Shown here: positions 52,574 through 61,822 of the stretch, in pieces | Position numbering within the stretch: position 1 is the first letter of the stretch | Layout: the number at the start of each line of letters is the position of its first letter | Source: an uncultured Eubacteriales bacterium | Lineage (GTDB): Bacteria > Bacillota > Clostridia > Christensenellales > CAG-138 | Assembly: GCA_902801845.1 (NCBI GenBank) | Contig: CADCJW010000004.1 | Location: forward strand, 133,936 to 197,935 | DNA length: 64,000 nt | Direction: 5' to 3' | The notes under the pieces: generated by a model | What the model was told of the DNA's origin: nothing | The model's input: the letters and a program-made list of their open reading frames with translations, nothing else | Database searches by the model: none | Position numbers and translations under genes: made by a program

Positions 52574-54304
52574 ATGGAAATGACCTTTCGCGCTTTTATA
52601 AAGAAATACTGGCTGCAGGCGGCGGCCGTGCTTTGCAGCACGGCGGTTTTCCTGTTCTGGATCGCGCTGCGCGTCAACTGGGCGGGCATTTCCAAATTCC
52701 TGGGCGCGGATCACAACCCCAGCTTTTTGGTGATGAACCTGCCGCTCCTGATCTCGGTCCTCATGGGCGTGATCCTGCTGCTTACGATCCTGTCCTTCCT
52801 ATTTATCCGCGACAAAAAGAGATGGCCGTATATCGCGTCGCTGGTGTTCTCCGCCGTTTTCGCTGTCGCCATCGGCGTCGTGATCGCCAACGGCTCCAAC
52901 GATTATATCCAGTTCATCCTGCCGAAATTCCTCCGATCCGTGGGGGTGACCGCCGCGCTGATCCTCGTTTTCTGCCTGCTGTTTTTCCACGCGCCGAACA
53001 AGGGGTGGCGTCTGGCGGCGAAGGTCCTGTTCCTGTTGGCGCTGATCGCCGCCTGCGCCGTCGTGGGCTACGGTCTTCGGCCATGCCGCTTCACGTACCG
53101 GCCGGTGGTCTACGCGGTGGAGGACGACTACCAGATCGTGTTTTCCACCAGCGACACCGCCATCGTCTGGGTGGAGGTCGGCCCGGAGAAATACTATGAT
53201 CTTTACGCGGGCAGTATGCGGTCCAAGGACCTGGTGCATAAGGTCACCGTGCCGCAGCGCGCGCTGGACGAGGCAAAAAGCTATAAGATCTGCGCCAAGC
53301 AGATGATCTACCGGGGGCCCTTCGGCGGCTATACGGGCGAAACCTTTTCCGAACAATACTCGTTCATCCCGGTGAACACCGCGGACGGGATCTGTTATCT
53401 GGCTCTCCCGGACCTCCATGGCGCCGTGGAGGGCGCGGTGAGCCTTGCCGGCCATGCGTGGCTGGAAAACACCCTTGACTTCATCGTGCTCCTGGGGGAT
53501 CAGACCAGCATGGTCGATCGGTATGAGGACGCCCAAATAGCCAATGAGATCGCCTTCAAGATCACCGGCGGCATGATCCCGGTGATCTATACCCGGGGCA
53601 ACCACGAGATCAAGGGCGAGTATGCTGAGGAGCTGTACAAATATACCGGCAGCAAGAACGGCAAGTTCTATTACACCTTCCGGCTTTCGGACATATACGG
53701 CATCATGCTCGATTTGGGCGAGGATCACGACGACGATTGGTGGGAGTATTTTGAAACGGCCCAGTTCGACCTGTATCGGGAGGAGCAGACCCGCATGCTG
53801 GACGATATCATTGCCGCAGGGGAATATAGGGACGCCGCCTACACCATGGCCGTCTGCCACATCCCCATCCCCTTTGTGAACGCGCGCCACAACCACGAAG
53901 CAGTCAAGGCCGCCTGGACGGAGCGGCTGAACGAGATCGGCGTGGATATCCTCATCACCGGCCATCAGCATGATCTGTATCCGTTCCTGGAGGGGACCAT
54001 CCCGCCCAACACGAAGCTGGTGTACAACAAGGACTTCTCCGGCACGGAGGGCAAGACTTACAATGGATACATGACGGACTATCGCTTCAACGCCTTCATC
54101 TGCGGCAAGCGGGGGCTGACCCAGCACGACGAGGCGCCCGCCGGGAATACTACCGATTACGTGGGTATGCTGGTGAACGTGGACCTAAAAAGCGGCAGCC
54201 AGTCCTGCCTCTACATGAATTCTAAAGGAGACATCGTCCCCGTGGTAAATCCCTTTGCGGCGTATACTTACGGCACGGAACCCATCGTGACGGCGCTGAA
54301 ATAA
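52574..54304 (+). CDS. Membrane-anchored calcineurin-like metallophosphoesterase
   Basis: This 576-residue protein starts with five or so hydrophobic helices (about residues 12-35, 50-75, 85-105, 120-140, 148-165). A short purple-acid-phosphatase-like beta domain follows (VEDDYQIVFSTSDTAIVWVE), then a calcineurin-like phosphoesterase: LALPDLHG, VLLGDQ, YTRGNHEIKG, AVCHIPIP and TGHQHDLYP. The usual GD/H metal ligands are mostly present; the first motif reads PDLHG. The ATG at 52574 follows AAGGAGGG. The active domain should lie on the outer face of the membrane. The substrate is unknown. It is related in type to the large one at 21.5 kb. Confidence 0.84.
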   Translation: MEMTFRAFIKKYWLQAAAVLCSTAVFLFWIALRVNWAGISKFLGADHNPSFLVMNLPLLISVLMGVILLLTILSFLFIRDKKRWPYIASLVFSAVFAVAIGVVIANGSNDYIQFILPKFLRSVGVTAALILVFCLLFFHAPNKGWRLAAKVLFLLALIAACAVVGYGLRPCRFTYRPVVYAVEDDYQIVFSTSDTAIVWVEVGPEKYYDLYAGSMRSKDLVHKVTVPQRALDEAKSYKICAKQMIYRGPFGGYTGETFSEQYSFIPVNTADGICYLALPDLHGAVEGAVSLAGHAWLENTLDFIVLLGDQTSMVDRYEDAQIANEIAFKITGGMIPVIYTRGNHEIKGEYAEELYKYTGSKNGKFYYTFRLSDIYGIMLDLGEDHDDDWWEYFETAQFDLYREEQTRMLDDIIAAGEYRDAAYTMAVCHIPIPFVNARHNHEAVKAAWTERLNEIGVDILITGHQHDLYPFLEGTIPPNTKLVYNKDFSGTEGKTYNGYMTDYRFNAFICGKRGLTQHDEAPAGNTTDYVGMLVNVDLKSGSQSCLYMNSKGDIVPVVNPFAAYTYGTEPIVTALK

Positions 54305-54360
54305 ATAGATATATCCCTCTTTGGGCAGTAAAAGTTCAGTAGGATATGTGGAAAGCAAAG

Positions 54361-54388
54361 AAAAAGCCGATCAGATGACCGGCTTTTC
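54361..54388 (+). terminator. Terminator-like stem after the membrane phosphoesterase gene
   Basis: AAAAGCCG and CGGCTTTT (54362-54387) pair around a partly paired loop, 57 bases after the stop. The T tail is short. Confidence 0.55.
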
Positions 54389-54479
54389 CGACACTGGGCC
54401 CGCTGCCGTGGGACTTTACCCGGCTGGCAAGGATCGAGGATGTTACAAAGGTGGATCGGTATTTGCATGGGGAGATAAT

Positions 54480-55034
54480 ATGAATAAAGCAGGAACGCAA
54501 AAAATAGAAACCGACAGATTGATACTTCGAAGGTTTAGATTAGAGGACGCAAAGGACATGTATGAAAACTGGGCGTCTGATCCCGAAGTTACGAGATTCC
54601 TGACATGGCCGCCGCATGCGAGCGTTGACGTGACAAAGAACCTTCTCGCCGATTGGATACCCAGATATGAAGATGGCGGATACTTTAACTGGGTGATGGA
54701 GTATAAAGAAACAGGAAAGGCTATTGGTAATATTTCTGCCGTCAAGCTTAATGAGAGCACACATGCGGCTGATATAGGCTATTGTATGAGCCGGGCATAC
54801 TGGGGACAGGGATTGATGCCGGAAGCATTACTTGCTGTGATGGATTATCTTTTTGATGTTGTCGGCCTGAACCGTGTTGCCGCCTGTCATGATGCAAACA
54901 ACCCAAAATCAGGACGCGTTATGGAAAAAGCCGGAATGAAACAGGAAGGAATACTTAGAGCTGCCGGAAAGAACAACCTCGGAATCTGTGACGAGGTATG
55001 GCATGCGATGATCCGAAGCGACAGAAAGAAATAA
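54480..55034 (+). CDS. GNAT family N-acetyltransferase (RimJ/RimL type)
   Basis: This 184-residue protein starts ETDRLILRRFRLEDAKDMYE, typical for RimJ/RimL-like GNATs. The acetyl-CoA loop is in YCMSRAYWGQGLMPEALLAV (Q/R-x-x-G-x-G/A region), and ACHDANNPKSGRVMEKAGMK follows. Its base composition is much lower in GC and its codon use differs from neighbours (many AAA, ATA, TTT), a sign of transfer. The ATG at 54480 follows GGGGAGATAAT. The substrate may be an N-terminal amine or an antibiotic-like amine; nothing in the context decides. Confidence 0.85.
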   Translation: MNKAGTQKIETDRLILRRFRLEDAKDMYENWASDPEVTRFLTWPPHASVDVTKNLLADWIPRYEDGGYFNWVMEYKETGKAIGNISAVKLNESTHAADIGYCMSRAYWGQGLMPEALLAVMDYLFDVVGLNRVAACHDANNPKSGRVMEKAGMKQEGILRAAGKNNLGICDEVWHAMIRSDRKK

Positions 55035-55134
55035 CGGAACAAGCTCCGGCTTTGGAAAGAATATGAACATAACCGGGATGCTTATACGGATCGCTACATC
55101 AAGATTTTGATAAAAGAAGAAACAGGAGGACGTT

Positions 55135-55791
55135 GTGAAAAAGGCAATCCGAATACTTTCGATACTGCTGGCGCTGATCGTCGCCGCAGCTGCCGGACTT
55201 CTGGTCAGGATGAAGATCCGGACCGACAGGATCCTGAACGACTACGCCTCGATCTACGATGCCGAAAAATACAGAACGCCGGTATACGCAGATGGTGTGG
55301 ACGTAATAACCCAGGACGTGTCCTGCGGATACGCCTGCATCGAGATGTTTTCCACCTGGAACGGAGGGGACCTGACGGAAGAGGATCTGTATGCCGAATA
55401 TGGCAAGGTCGTAACTTCGACCGGAGGCAGATTCTGTGAGGAGATGAACAAGCGATTCCCGGAATATACCACGACCATTCACCGGTACATGACCAACACC
55501 GAGCTTATCGACGCTGCGTATGAAAACCTGTCAAACGGTATTCCGGTCCCATTTGAGTGGGCAGCCAAATACGGCGACGTATGGACCCTCCACTATTCCC
55601 TGCTGACCGGAATGGATATCCCGAACGACAGGGTCACGGCAGCCAATCCCTATGGATATATGGAGGAAATATCGGTAGACGAGTTCCTGCGGCGCACAAG
55701 TTTTGAAGCCTATGAGGGCATGCCGTTCTATCTCAAGCTGGCGTTTGCTGCAGGCGTGTTCGAGAAAAACACCATATTTACCGTCCGATGA
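55135..55791 (+). CDS. Membrane-anchored C39-like cysteine peptidase family protein
   Basis: This 218-residue protein has one N-terminal membrane helix (IRILSILLALIVAAAAGLLV, residues 5-24). A papain-like C39_2 domain has the catalytic cysteine in QDVSCGYACIEMF (about residue 67 or 71) and the histidine in WTLHYSLLTGMD, followed by AANPYGY. The start is GTG at 55135, with AGGAGG upstream. Stand-alone C39_2 proteins are often bacteriocin-like or cell-wall peptidases, but no substrate is suggested by neighbours. GC content is lower than the flanking backbone, like the GNAT gene before it. Confidence 0.75.
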   Translation: MKKAIRILSILLALIVAAAAGLLVRMKIRTDRILNDYASIYDAEKYRTPVYADGVDVITQDVSCGYACIEMFSTWNGGDLTEEDLYAEYGKVVTSTGGRFCEEMNKRFPEYTTTIHRYMTNTELIDAAYENLSNGIPVPFEWAAKYGDVWTLHYSLLTGMDIPNDRVTAANPYGYMEEISVDEFLRRTSFEAYEGMPFYLKLAFAAGVFEKNTIFTVR

Positions 55792-55868
55792 TCGAATAGA
55801 ACAGGACAATGATTCGGAGAATTATCCGGAATGCCCCCAACTGGGGGCCTTGACGCTCGGCGCAGGTC

Positions 55869-55906
55869 GAATCCCGCCCCCCCCCTTGCGGGGGGGGGCG
55901 GGATTC
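55869..55906. terminator. 17-bp perfect GC hairpin between convergent genes
   Basis: GAATCCCG followed by nine C pairs with nine G, CGGGATTC (55869-55885 with 55890-55906) around TTGC. It separates the C39-like gene from the NUDIX gene and can terminate both, though T runs are lacking. The homopolymer runs make the exact count uncertain. Confidence 0.6.
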
Positions 55907-55917
55907 AACAAGCATAT

Positions 55918-56457
55918 CTACTTTTTTCTGGATAAACTGTATTTCTCGTCGTGGAAATGATACTCGCCGTCCAGCATGCCCTCCAGAAAATCGCGGGCCA
56001 GGCTGTTGGGACGGACCATCTTTCGAGCTTCGGCCAGGGAGAACCATTGCCAATCGTCGATCTCCTCGTTGGGGTGGATCTCTTCGGAAGGCAGCAGGAC
56101 CCTGAAATTGATCATCAGAGTGTTGGAGGGTGCGAAATAGTGGGTCCGGTTGAAGCGGATGTCCGCGGCCTTGACCCCCAGCTCCTCCCGGATCTCCCGC
56201 AGGGCGGCGGCCTCCGCATCCTCCCCCTTGTTGACGTACCCTGCCACCAGGATATAATCGTCCCTGCCGTACTGCTTTATGAGCAGTATCTTCGTTTTCT
56301 CCGGGTCCATCACGATCATGCTGCAGGCCGTGCTGAAAACCGGAAAGCGGAACGTCCCGCAGCGTTCGCAATAGGGGACCTCTCCTTCGCCTTTCAGCGG
56401 CTTCATCTTCAGTTTTGTGCCGCATTCCATGCAGTAATTCATGTGCTCCGTGCCCAT
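55918..56457 (-). CDS. NUDIX hydrolase with zinc ribbon (NudC-like)
   Basis: This 179-residue protein has a four-cysteine zinc ribbon (CMECGTKL and CERCGTFRFP, residues 9-37), then a NUDIX box GYVNKGEDAEAAALREIREELG (about 73-94, written here for its key E-x2-R-E-x2-E-E-x-G). This order is as in NudC-type NAD diphosphatases, which also decap NAD-RNA, though this one is shorter and lacks the NudC N-terminal domain. The start ATG at 56457 has AGAGAAAGGC upstream. It is convergent with the C39-like gene and 44 bases from the nitroreductase gene on the same strand. Confidence 0.87.
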   Translation of the reverse strand: MGTEHMNYCMECGTKLKMKPLKGEGEVPYCERCGTFRFPVFSTACSMIVMDPEKTKILLIKQYGRDDYILVAGYVNKGEDAEAAALREIREELGVKAADIRFNRTHYFAPSNTLMINFRVLLPSEEIHPNEEIDDWQWFSLAEARKMVRPNSLARDFLEGMLDGEYHFHDEKYSLSRKK

Positions 56458-56501
56458 AGCGCTGCCTTTCTCTGTAAATCAGAACCCTTATTCGGGCCTG
56501 A

Positions 56502-56996
56502 TCACTCTACCCAGTGGATGCGCTCCGGATCAAACCGATCCTGCTGCTTTCGCTCCTCTGCCGGATACCCGAAGGGGAAGATGGCGAACGCCCGCAGCGT
56601 GTCGGGCATCCCGATGATCTTTTCCACCACTTCCATCCTATCCTCCATGGGCGCGATGCCCAACCAAACGCCGCCAAGTCCTTGCGCATCCGTCTCCAGC
56701 CACAGATTCTCCATGGCGATGGACATGTCGATCTGGGCAAACTCCGGCATCCAGCACGCCGTCCGATAGGCGGAGACGATGGCGGCAGGCGCGTTTTTCA
56801 CCATGCCCGCATACCGATGGGCCTTGGACAAGGCCTCCAGCTTCTCCCTGTCGGTGACGACGTAAAACTCCCAGGGCTGCTGGTTGCCGGCAGAGGGAGC
56901 CTGCATGGCGGCACGAAGCATTGCTTCGATCTTCTCCCGCTCCACCGGCTTGTCCTGGTACTTGCGAACACTGATCCGATGATACATGCTGTTCAT
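56502..56996 (-). CDS. Nitroreductase family protein
   Basis: This 164-residue flavoenzyme-type protein begins HRISVRKYQDKPVEREKIE, with AAMQAPSAGNQQPWEFYVVT, WMPEFAQIDMSIAMENLWLE and GLGGVWLGIAPME following. These are the FMN-binding blocks of the short nitroreductase family (NAD(P)H:FMN-dependent, homodimer). The ATG at 56996 follows AAGGAGG by six bases. It is probably cotranscribed with the NUDIX gene. Substrate is not predictable; nitroaromatics are the usual assay only. Confidence 0.88.
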   Translation of the reverse strand: MNSMYHRISVRKYQDKPVEREKIEAMLRAAMQAPSAGNQQPWEFYVVTDREKLEALSKAHRYAGMVKNAPAAIVSAYRTACWMPEFAQIDMSIAMENLWLETDAQGLGGVWLGIAPMEDRMEVVEKIIGMPDTLRAFAIFPFGYPAEERKQQDRFDPERIHWVE

Positions 56997-57026
56997 ATGG
57001 TTCCTCCTTCTGATGGTCTCGATCAA

Positions 57027-57410
57027 CGCGTGAAGATTACGGGCATGCCGTGCTTTTCCTCTCCCCGTTTGCCGGAACCGGTCGGGGAGCGCTTCCCGTT
57101 TCCATCATTATAGATTTTGCGTTCCGCCTCTGTCAACGGCTTGCGCGCTCGATGCGCAGGCAGACAGCAGTGACACTATAATTGTTTTTCCATGGGACAT
57201 GCTGTTTTGCAGAGATGTTCGATACAGCTTCATCAAGGTGTGCTGGGGCATCCGGACCGTGGTTTCAGCAAAGGATTTTGCTTGCTCGCTGCATCGTCAG
57301 GTGTTTTGTTGAGAAAAGCCTGTCCAAGGACGGGCAAGTGTGGTATTATTTTATATATTGACTGAGTTTTTTGTTAGGATTAAGTATCGAGAATACCTTG
57401 GGAGGGACGT
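57027..57410 (+). promoter_or_regulatory. Non-coding gap with weak promoter for the OYE operon
   Basis: This 384-base stretch is intergenic between divergent genes. A TTGACT (57358-57363) lies 48 bases before the OYE start, but the hexamer 17 bases on is poor; TATTAT (57344-57349) is another candidate -10. GCCTGTCC/GGACGGGC (about 57318-57335) forms a small stem. Nothing else is seen. Confidence 0.3.
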
Positions 57411-59480
57411 ATGGATCCGAAGTATGAGCCGCTGTTCACGCCGTGGAAGGTGGGCAACGTAGAGATCAAAAACCGCGTGGTGATGCTGCCCATGGAAGGC
57501 ACGAACATGATCCAGTGGGAAGCCAAGACGGGGTATGTCAAGGGCATCGACAAATTCTATGAGGACCGCCGAGATAACGAGATCGGGCTCTTCATCCCCG
57601 GACTCATCCCCCTCATCAGCATCATCGGGAAGAAATGGGTCTATAAGCACCCTGAGGTGTTCGACAAGGTCAAACCCATCATCGACGGGATCCACTTAAG
57701 CGGTGCAAAGGTTTTTTTCCAGATCAGTGCGGGCTCGGGACGCTCCATGCTGCTGCCGCCGATCTTGAGGCCCTTCGTGAAAAAGGGCGTTTTGAACACC
57801 CTGGCTTCGCCGGTATTGGCCAACAAATGGTGGTGGTCCGCCCCGGACGATGACGAGCCGAACGTTTGGGACCCCGAGGTCAAGATGGATCTTTTCACCG
57901 AGGGGATGATCCAAAGATTCGTCTATGCCTTCGGGCAGACGGCGCTGCGCTGCAAGGAAGCGGGCTGCGACGGCGTGGAGATCCATGCGGTCCACGAGGG
58001 GTATCTCCTCGACCAGTTTGCCATGCCCTATACCAACCACCGCACCGACGCGTACGGCGGAAGCCTGGAAAACCGGCTGCGCTTTGCGTGCGAGATCGTT
58101 CAGGAGATCAAGAAGGTCTGCGGCAAGGATTTCCCGGTGTCGATCCGCTACTCCGTGCGCTCCATGACCCGCGGCTATAACCAGGGGGCGGTGCCGGGCG
58201 AATCCTTCGTTGAGGTCGGGCGCACGATGGAGGAATCCGAGCGGGCGGTGAAGATCCTTGAGGCGGCCGGCTATGACATGTTCAACTGCGATAACGGCAC
58301 CTATGATGCCTGGTTCTGGGCCCATCCGCCGGTGTACGCGCCGCTGAACATGAACCTCTCCGACGTGGAGCACATCAAGAAGTTTACCACCAAGCCGGTG
58401 GTTTGTGCGGGGCGTCTGCAGCCGGATGCGGCGGCGGAATCCATTGCCGCAGGCCGGATCGACGCCATGGGCGTGGGGCGGCAGCTGCTGTGCGATCCCG
58501 AATACGTCACCAAGATCAAGGAGGGGCGGCTCGATGATGTGCGGCCCTGCATCGCCTGCCACGGCGCGTGTTTGACCTTTAACGGTCTGAACGGCAAGGG
58601 GACCGACATCGACCCCATGCACGTGGAGATGGGCCGGTGCGTGTTGAACCCCTGGACCAACAACGAGACGAAATACAGCAAAGCCCCCGCCAAAGATCCT
58701 AAGCGCATCGCGGTGATCGGCGGCGGCATCGGCGGCATGGAGACCGCCATCCAGGCGGCATATCGGGGGCACAGGGTGGATCTGTACGAGAAGACCGACC
58801 GGTTGGGCGGTGTGTTCAACGCCGCGGCGGCCATGTCCTTCAAGGAGAAGGATAAGGAGCTTTTGAAATGGTACGAGCGGCAGCTCCAAAGGAGCGGCGC
58901 CGTTGTGCACCTGAACACGGAGATCGACGACCTTGAAAAGCTGGATGTGGACGTGATCGTCGTCGCCACCGGCGCCCAGCCAAAGACCCTCCCCGTTCCC
59001 GGCGCGGAACGGGCCGTTGCGGCCATCGATTTCCTCGACGGCAGGGCGGCGGTCGGCGATCGGGTGGTCATCATCGGCGGCGGGCTCACCGGCTGCGAGA
59101 TCGCTTACGAGCTGGCGCTGCAGGGCAAGCACCCGTCCATCGTAGAGATGACCCCGTATCTGGTGGGCGCCCGGGGCATCTGCATGGCGAATTCGTCCAT
59201 GCTCCGGGAGCTCCTCCGGTTCCACAACGTGCCCGCGTACCTCAACGCCATGACCAAGGCCATCACGGCGGAGGGCGTCCTTATCGACACCCCCGAAGGG
59301 GAAAGGACCGTTCCGGCGGATTCCGTGATCCTGTCCGTGGGCTATACCCCCGATACCCGGTTCGCCACCCAAAAGGGACAGCCAAACGTGTATTTCATCG
59401 GCGACTGCGACAGGGTGGGGAGCCTCAAGACCGTAATCAGACAGGCGTACGAAACCGTACAGAACATCTCATACCGGTAA
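57411..59480 (+). CDS. Old Yellow Enzyme-type NADH:flavin oxidoreductase with FAD/NAD domain
   Basis: This 689-residue protein has the two-part layout of 2,4-dienoyl-CoA reductase/BaiCD-like enzymes. An FMN TIM barrel (residues about 5-390) has FTPWKVGNVEIKNRVVMLPM, GVEIHAVHEGYLLDQFAMPY and TNHRTDAYGGSLENR. Next comes a 4Fe-4S block CIACHGAC with a later Cys in MGRCVLNP. The FAD/NAD part has IAVIGGGIGGMETAIQAA and VVIIGGGLTGCEIAYEL. Such enzymes reduce activated C=C bonds (enoates, steroids, bile acids, flavonoids) in anaerobes. It leads an operon with an SDR and an aldehyde dehydrogenase, which together suggest reductive handling of an enone or unsaturated aldehyde. Confidence 0.9.
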   Translation: MDPKYEPLFTPWKVGNVEIKNRVVMLPMEGTNMIQWEAKTGYVKGIDKFYEDRRDNEIGLFIPGLIPLISIIGKKWVYKHPEVFDKVKPIIDGIHLSGAKVFFQISAGSGRSMLLPPILRPFVKKGVLNTLASPVLANKWWWSAPDDDEPNVWDPEVKMDLFTEGMIQRFVYAFGQTALRCKEAGCDGVEIHAVHEGYLLDQFAMPYTNHRTDAYGGSLENRLRFACEIVQEIKKVCGKDFPVSIRYSVRSMTRGYNQGAVPGESFVEVGRTMEESERAVKILEAAGYDMFNCDNGTYDAWFWAHPPVYAPLNMNLSDVEHIKKFTTKPVVCAGRLQPDAAAESIAAGRIDAMGVGRQLLCDPEYVTKIKEGRLDDVRPCIACHGACLTFNGLNGKGTDIDPMHVEMGRCVLNPWTNNETKYSKAPAKDPKRIAVIGGGIGGMETAIQAAYRGHRVDLYEKTDRLGGVFNAAAAMSFKEKDKELLKWYERQLQRSGAVVHLNTEIDDLEKLDVDVIVVATGAQPKTLPVPGAERAVAAIDFLDGRAAVGDRVVIIGGGLTGCEIAYELALQGKHPSIVEMTPYLVGARGICMANSSMLRELLRFHNVPAYLNAMTKAITAEGVLIDTPEGERTVPADSVILSVGYTPDTRFATQKGQPNVYFIGDCDRVGSLKTVIRQAYETVQNISYR

Positions 59481-59492
59481 GGAGGGGAGATC

Positions 59493-60290
59493 GTGATCCA
59501 ACAAAGCAACATCGTGATCACCGGCGCGTCCAGCGGGATCGGCAAGGCCATCCTGGAGATGCTGGCAAAGCCGGAGAATGACAACCGCATCGTCGCGGCG
59601 AGCCGCAGCATCGGGAAGCTTCAGGGCTTCGGCGAAAACGTGGTCCTGTTCCCCTGCGATCTGAGCACACAGGAGGGCGTGGACGCCCTGTTTAGGAAGG
59701 CGACGGAGGTCTTCGAGAAGATCGATATCCTCATCTGCAACGCCGGTGCGCCCTACTACGAGCGATACGATTACGAGGACTGGGATCGTATCGAGCGGAT
59801 CTTTTCCCTCAACACCTTCTCCTGCATGTACAGCTATTCCAAGTATCTCAACCACCTGAAGGGGCGCGACGGGCAGCTGGTGTTCACCATCTCCGCCATG
59901 GGGGAGATGGCGCTGCCGGGCTACGCGCTGTACGCCGCCACCAAGTTCGCCATGAAGGGTTTCCAGCAGGCGATCCGCATCGAGTCGCCGAAGAACCTCA
60001 GCATCACCTGCGTCTATCCGGTGTCCACCAAGACCAACTTCTTCGAGGTGGGCGGCGCCGGGCACAAGGTGGAGCAGCCCTTCCCGGTGCAGACCGCCGA
60101 AGCCGTGGCCAAAGCGACCATTCGCGGCGTGGAGCGTAGACGAAAGCAGGTCTATCCCTGCCCCGTATACCTGCCGAGCCGGTTTTTGATGAACGTGCTG
60201 CCGCCGGTCCGCAGCCTTTATTTGCGGAGCCAGCACAGGATGCTGCTGCGCTTCTTAGAGCGAAAACAGAATGAGGAAAGGAAGGCCTGA
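59493..60290 (+). CDS. Short-chain dehydrogenase/reductase
   Basis: This 265-residue SDR has the nucleotide-binding motif ITGASSGIGKAIL (residues 9-21), the structural motif CNAGAPYYE and the catalytic YALYAATKF (Y and K). The Ser is in FTISAMGE. NAD(P)H-dependent reduction or oxidation of a carbonyl/hydroxyl is expected. The GTG start at 59493 has GGAGGGGAG upstream, and the stop is two bases before the aldehyde dehydrogenase ATG. It works alongside the OYE-type reductase, on a ketone or alcohol next to the reduced double bond (inference). Confidence 0.9.
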   Translation: MIQQSNIVITGASSGIGKAILEMLAKPENDNRIVAASRSIGKLQGFGENVVLFPCDLSTQEGVDALFRKATEVFEKIDILICNAGAPYYERYDYEDWDRIERIFSLNTFSCMYSYSKYLNHLKGRDGQLVFTISAMGEMALPGYALYAATKFAMKGFQQAIRIESPKNLSITCVYPVSTKTNFFEVGGAGHKVEQPFPVQTAEAVAKATIRGVERRRKQVYPCPVYLPSRFLMNVLPPVRSLYLRSQHRMLLRFLERKQNEERKA

Positions 60291-60292
60291 AG

Positions 60293-61711
60293 ATGGCGCA
60301 CACACAAGAGTCCGTACACGCGATCGTCGAAAAGCAGCGCTCGTTTTTCCGCAGCGGCGCAACGCTCGACGTGGATTTCCGCCTGGAACAGCTGAAAAAA
60401 CTGAAGCAGGCGGTGCTGGATCATCGGGAACTGCTGGAACAGGCCCTGTACGACGACCTGAACAAGAGTCGGTTCGAGGCGTATCTCTGCGACGTTGGGC
60501 CGGTGATCGTCGAGATCAACGAGATCTTGAAGGGTCTGAAAAGATGGGCCCGGCCCGAGCGCTATTTTTCCGGGCTCATGTGCTTCCCGAGCACCCGGAC
60601 GACGGTCTATAAGATGCCCTACGGCGTGTCGCTCATCATCTCCCCCTTCAATTTCCCGATCCTGCTGACGTTGGGCGTGCTGGCGGCCAGTATCTCGGGC
60701 GGGAACACCGCGGTCCTGAAAACCAGTTCCAAGTCCGCGGCCAGCACGAGGGCGCTGAAACAGATGATCGCCGACACGTTCCCGGAGGAGTACGTGACCG
60801 TGATCGACGGGGGCCACGACGTGGCGGATATGTGCCTTTCGGAAAGGTTCGACAAGATCTTCTATACGGGTTCACCCGCCGTGGCCAAGCATGTGCTGGA
60901 GATGGCCGCGAAGAACTTGACCTCCGTCGCGCTGGAGCTGGGCGGGGAGACCGGAAACTGGTGCATCGTGCGAAAGGACGCGGATCTTAAGGATGCGGCG
61001 CGGAAGATCGCCTTCTTCAAGCTCTGCAACGCGGGGCAGATCTGCATCAACATCAACCAGATCGCCGTCGCTCAGGAGGTGGCGGAACCGTTCCTCGCGG
61101 AGCTGGAGCGGGAATTCATCCGGCAGATCGGCCGGCGGGCGGAGGAGAACCCGGACTATCCGAAGCTGATCACGGAAAAGGTCTACGAAAAATGCCAGCG
61201 GTTGACCGAGCAATACAGGGATCGCGTCCGATTCGGCGGCACGGGGAACCGGGACGCCGTAAAGTTTTCGCCCACGGTGATCTACCCGGTGGGGATCGAC
61301 GAGGACATCGTGCAGCATGAGCTGTTCTGCCCCATGCTGCCGGTCGTGCCCTATACGGACGCCGAGGCGGAACAGCTTCTTGAAGTCATCGCGTCCCGGG
61401 AGCATCCCCTTTCCATGTACGTGTTCACGTCGGACAAAAAGTGGGCAAGGCGCGTCATGTCCACCCAGCAATTCGGCGGCGGATGCATCAACGAGGTCTG
61501 CATCCACATGATGGTCAAGGGGGTGCCCTTCAACGGCACCGGTCACTCCGGCATGGGCGCGTATCACGGCGAATGGGGCTTCCGCGAATTCACCCATCCC
61601 CAAACGGTGCTCACGGGCAGGACCCACGGGAACCTTCCCCTGCGGGAGCATCCCTATTCCGGCAAAGCCGGCGAACGAAAGATGAAGCTGCTGAAGTGGT
61701 TCGAACGGTAA
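60293..61711 (+). CDS. Aldehyde dehydrogenase (class-3-like)
   Basis: This 472-residue ALDH has ISPFNFPILLTLGVLAASIS near residues 119-138, the glutamate in ALELGGETGNW (K of the common GGKSP is replaced by E), and the catalytic cysteine in LCNAGQICININQ. The C-terminal part FNGTGHSGMGAYHGEWGFREF resembles class-3 fatty/aromatic ALDHs such as YwdH. It oxidises aldehydes to acids with NAD(P)+, or may reduce in reverse. It is the last gene of the OYE-SDR-ALDH set, two bases from the SDR. Confidence 0.9.
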   Translation: MAHTQESVHAIVEKQRSFFRSGATLDVDFRLEQLKKLKQAVLDHRELLEQALYDDLNKSRFEAYLCDVGPVIVEINEILKGLKRWARPERYFSGLMCFPSTRTTVYKMPYGVSLIISPFNFPILLTLGVLAASISGGNTAVLKTSSKSAASTRALKQMIADTFPEEYVTVIDGGHDVADMCLSERFDKIFYTGSPAVAKHVLEMAAKNLTSVALELGGETGNWCIVRKDADLKDAARKIAFFKLCNAGQICININQIAVAQEVAEPFLAELEREFIRQIGRRAEENPDYPKLITEKVYEKCQRLTEQYRDRVRFGGTGNRDAVKFSPTVIYPVGIDEDIVQHELFCPMLPVVPYTDAEAEQLLEVIASREHPLSMYVFTSDKKWARRVMSTQQFGGGCINEVCIHMMVKGVPFNGTGHSGMGAYHGEWGFREFTHPQTVLTGRTHGNLPLREHPYSGKAGERKMKLLKWFER

Positions 61712-61822
61712 CCGCTTCCTGCAAAACGGCTCCTTGCCCTGTTTCAGATTCGATTAAGCTTGCCGCGATACGATATACTATATCAGTATGGCAAGGAGGT
61801 CCCTGTTCAGCGGGGTAAAGGA

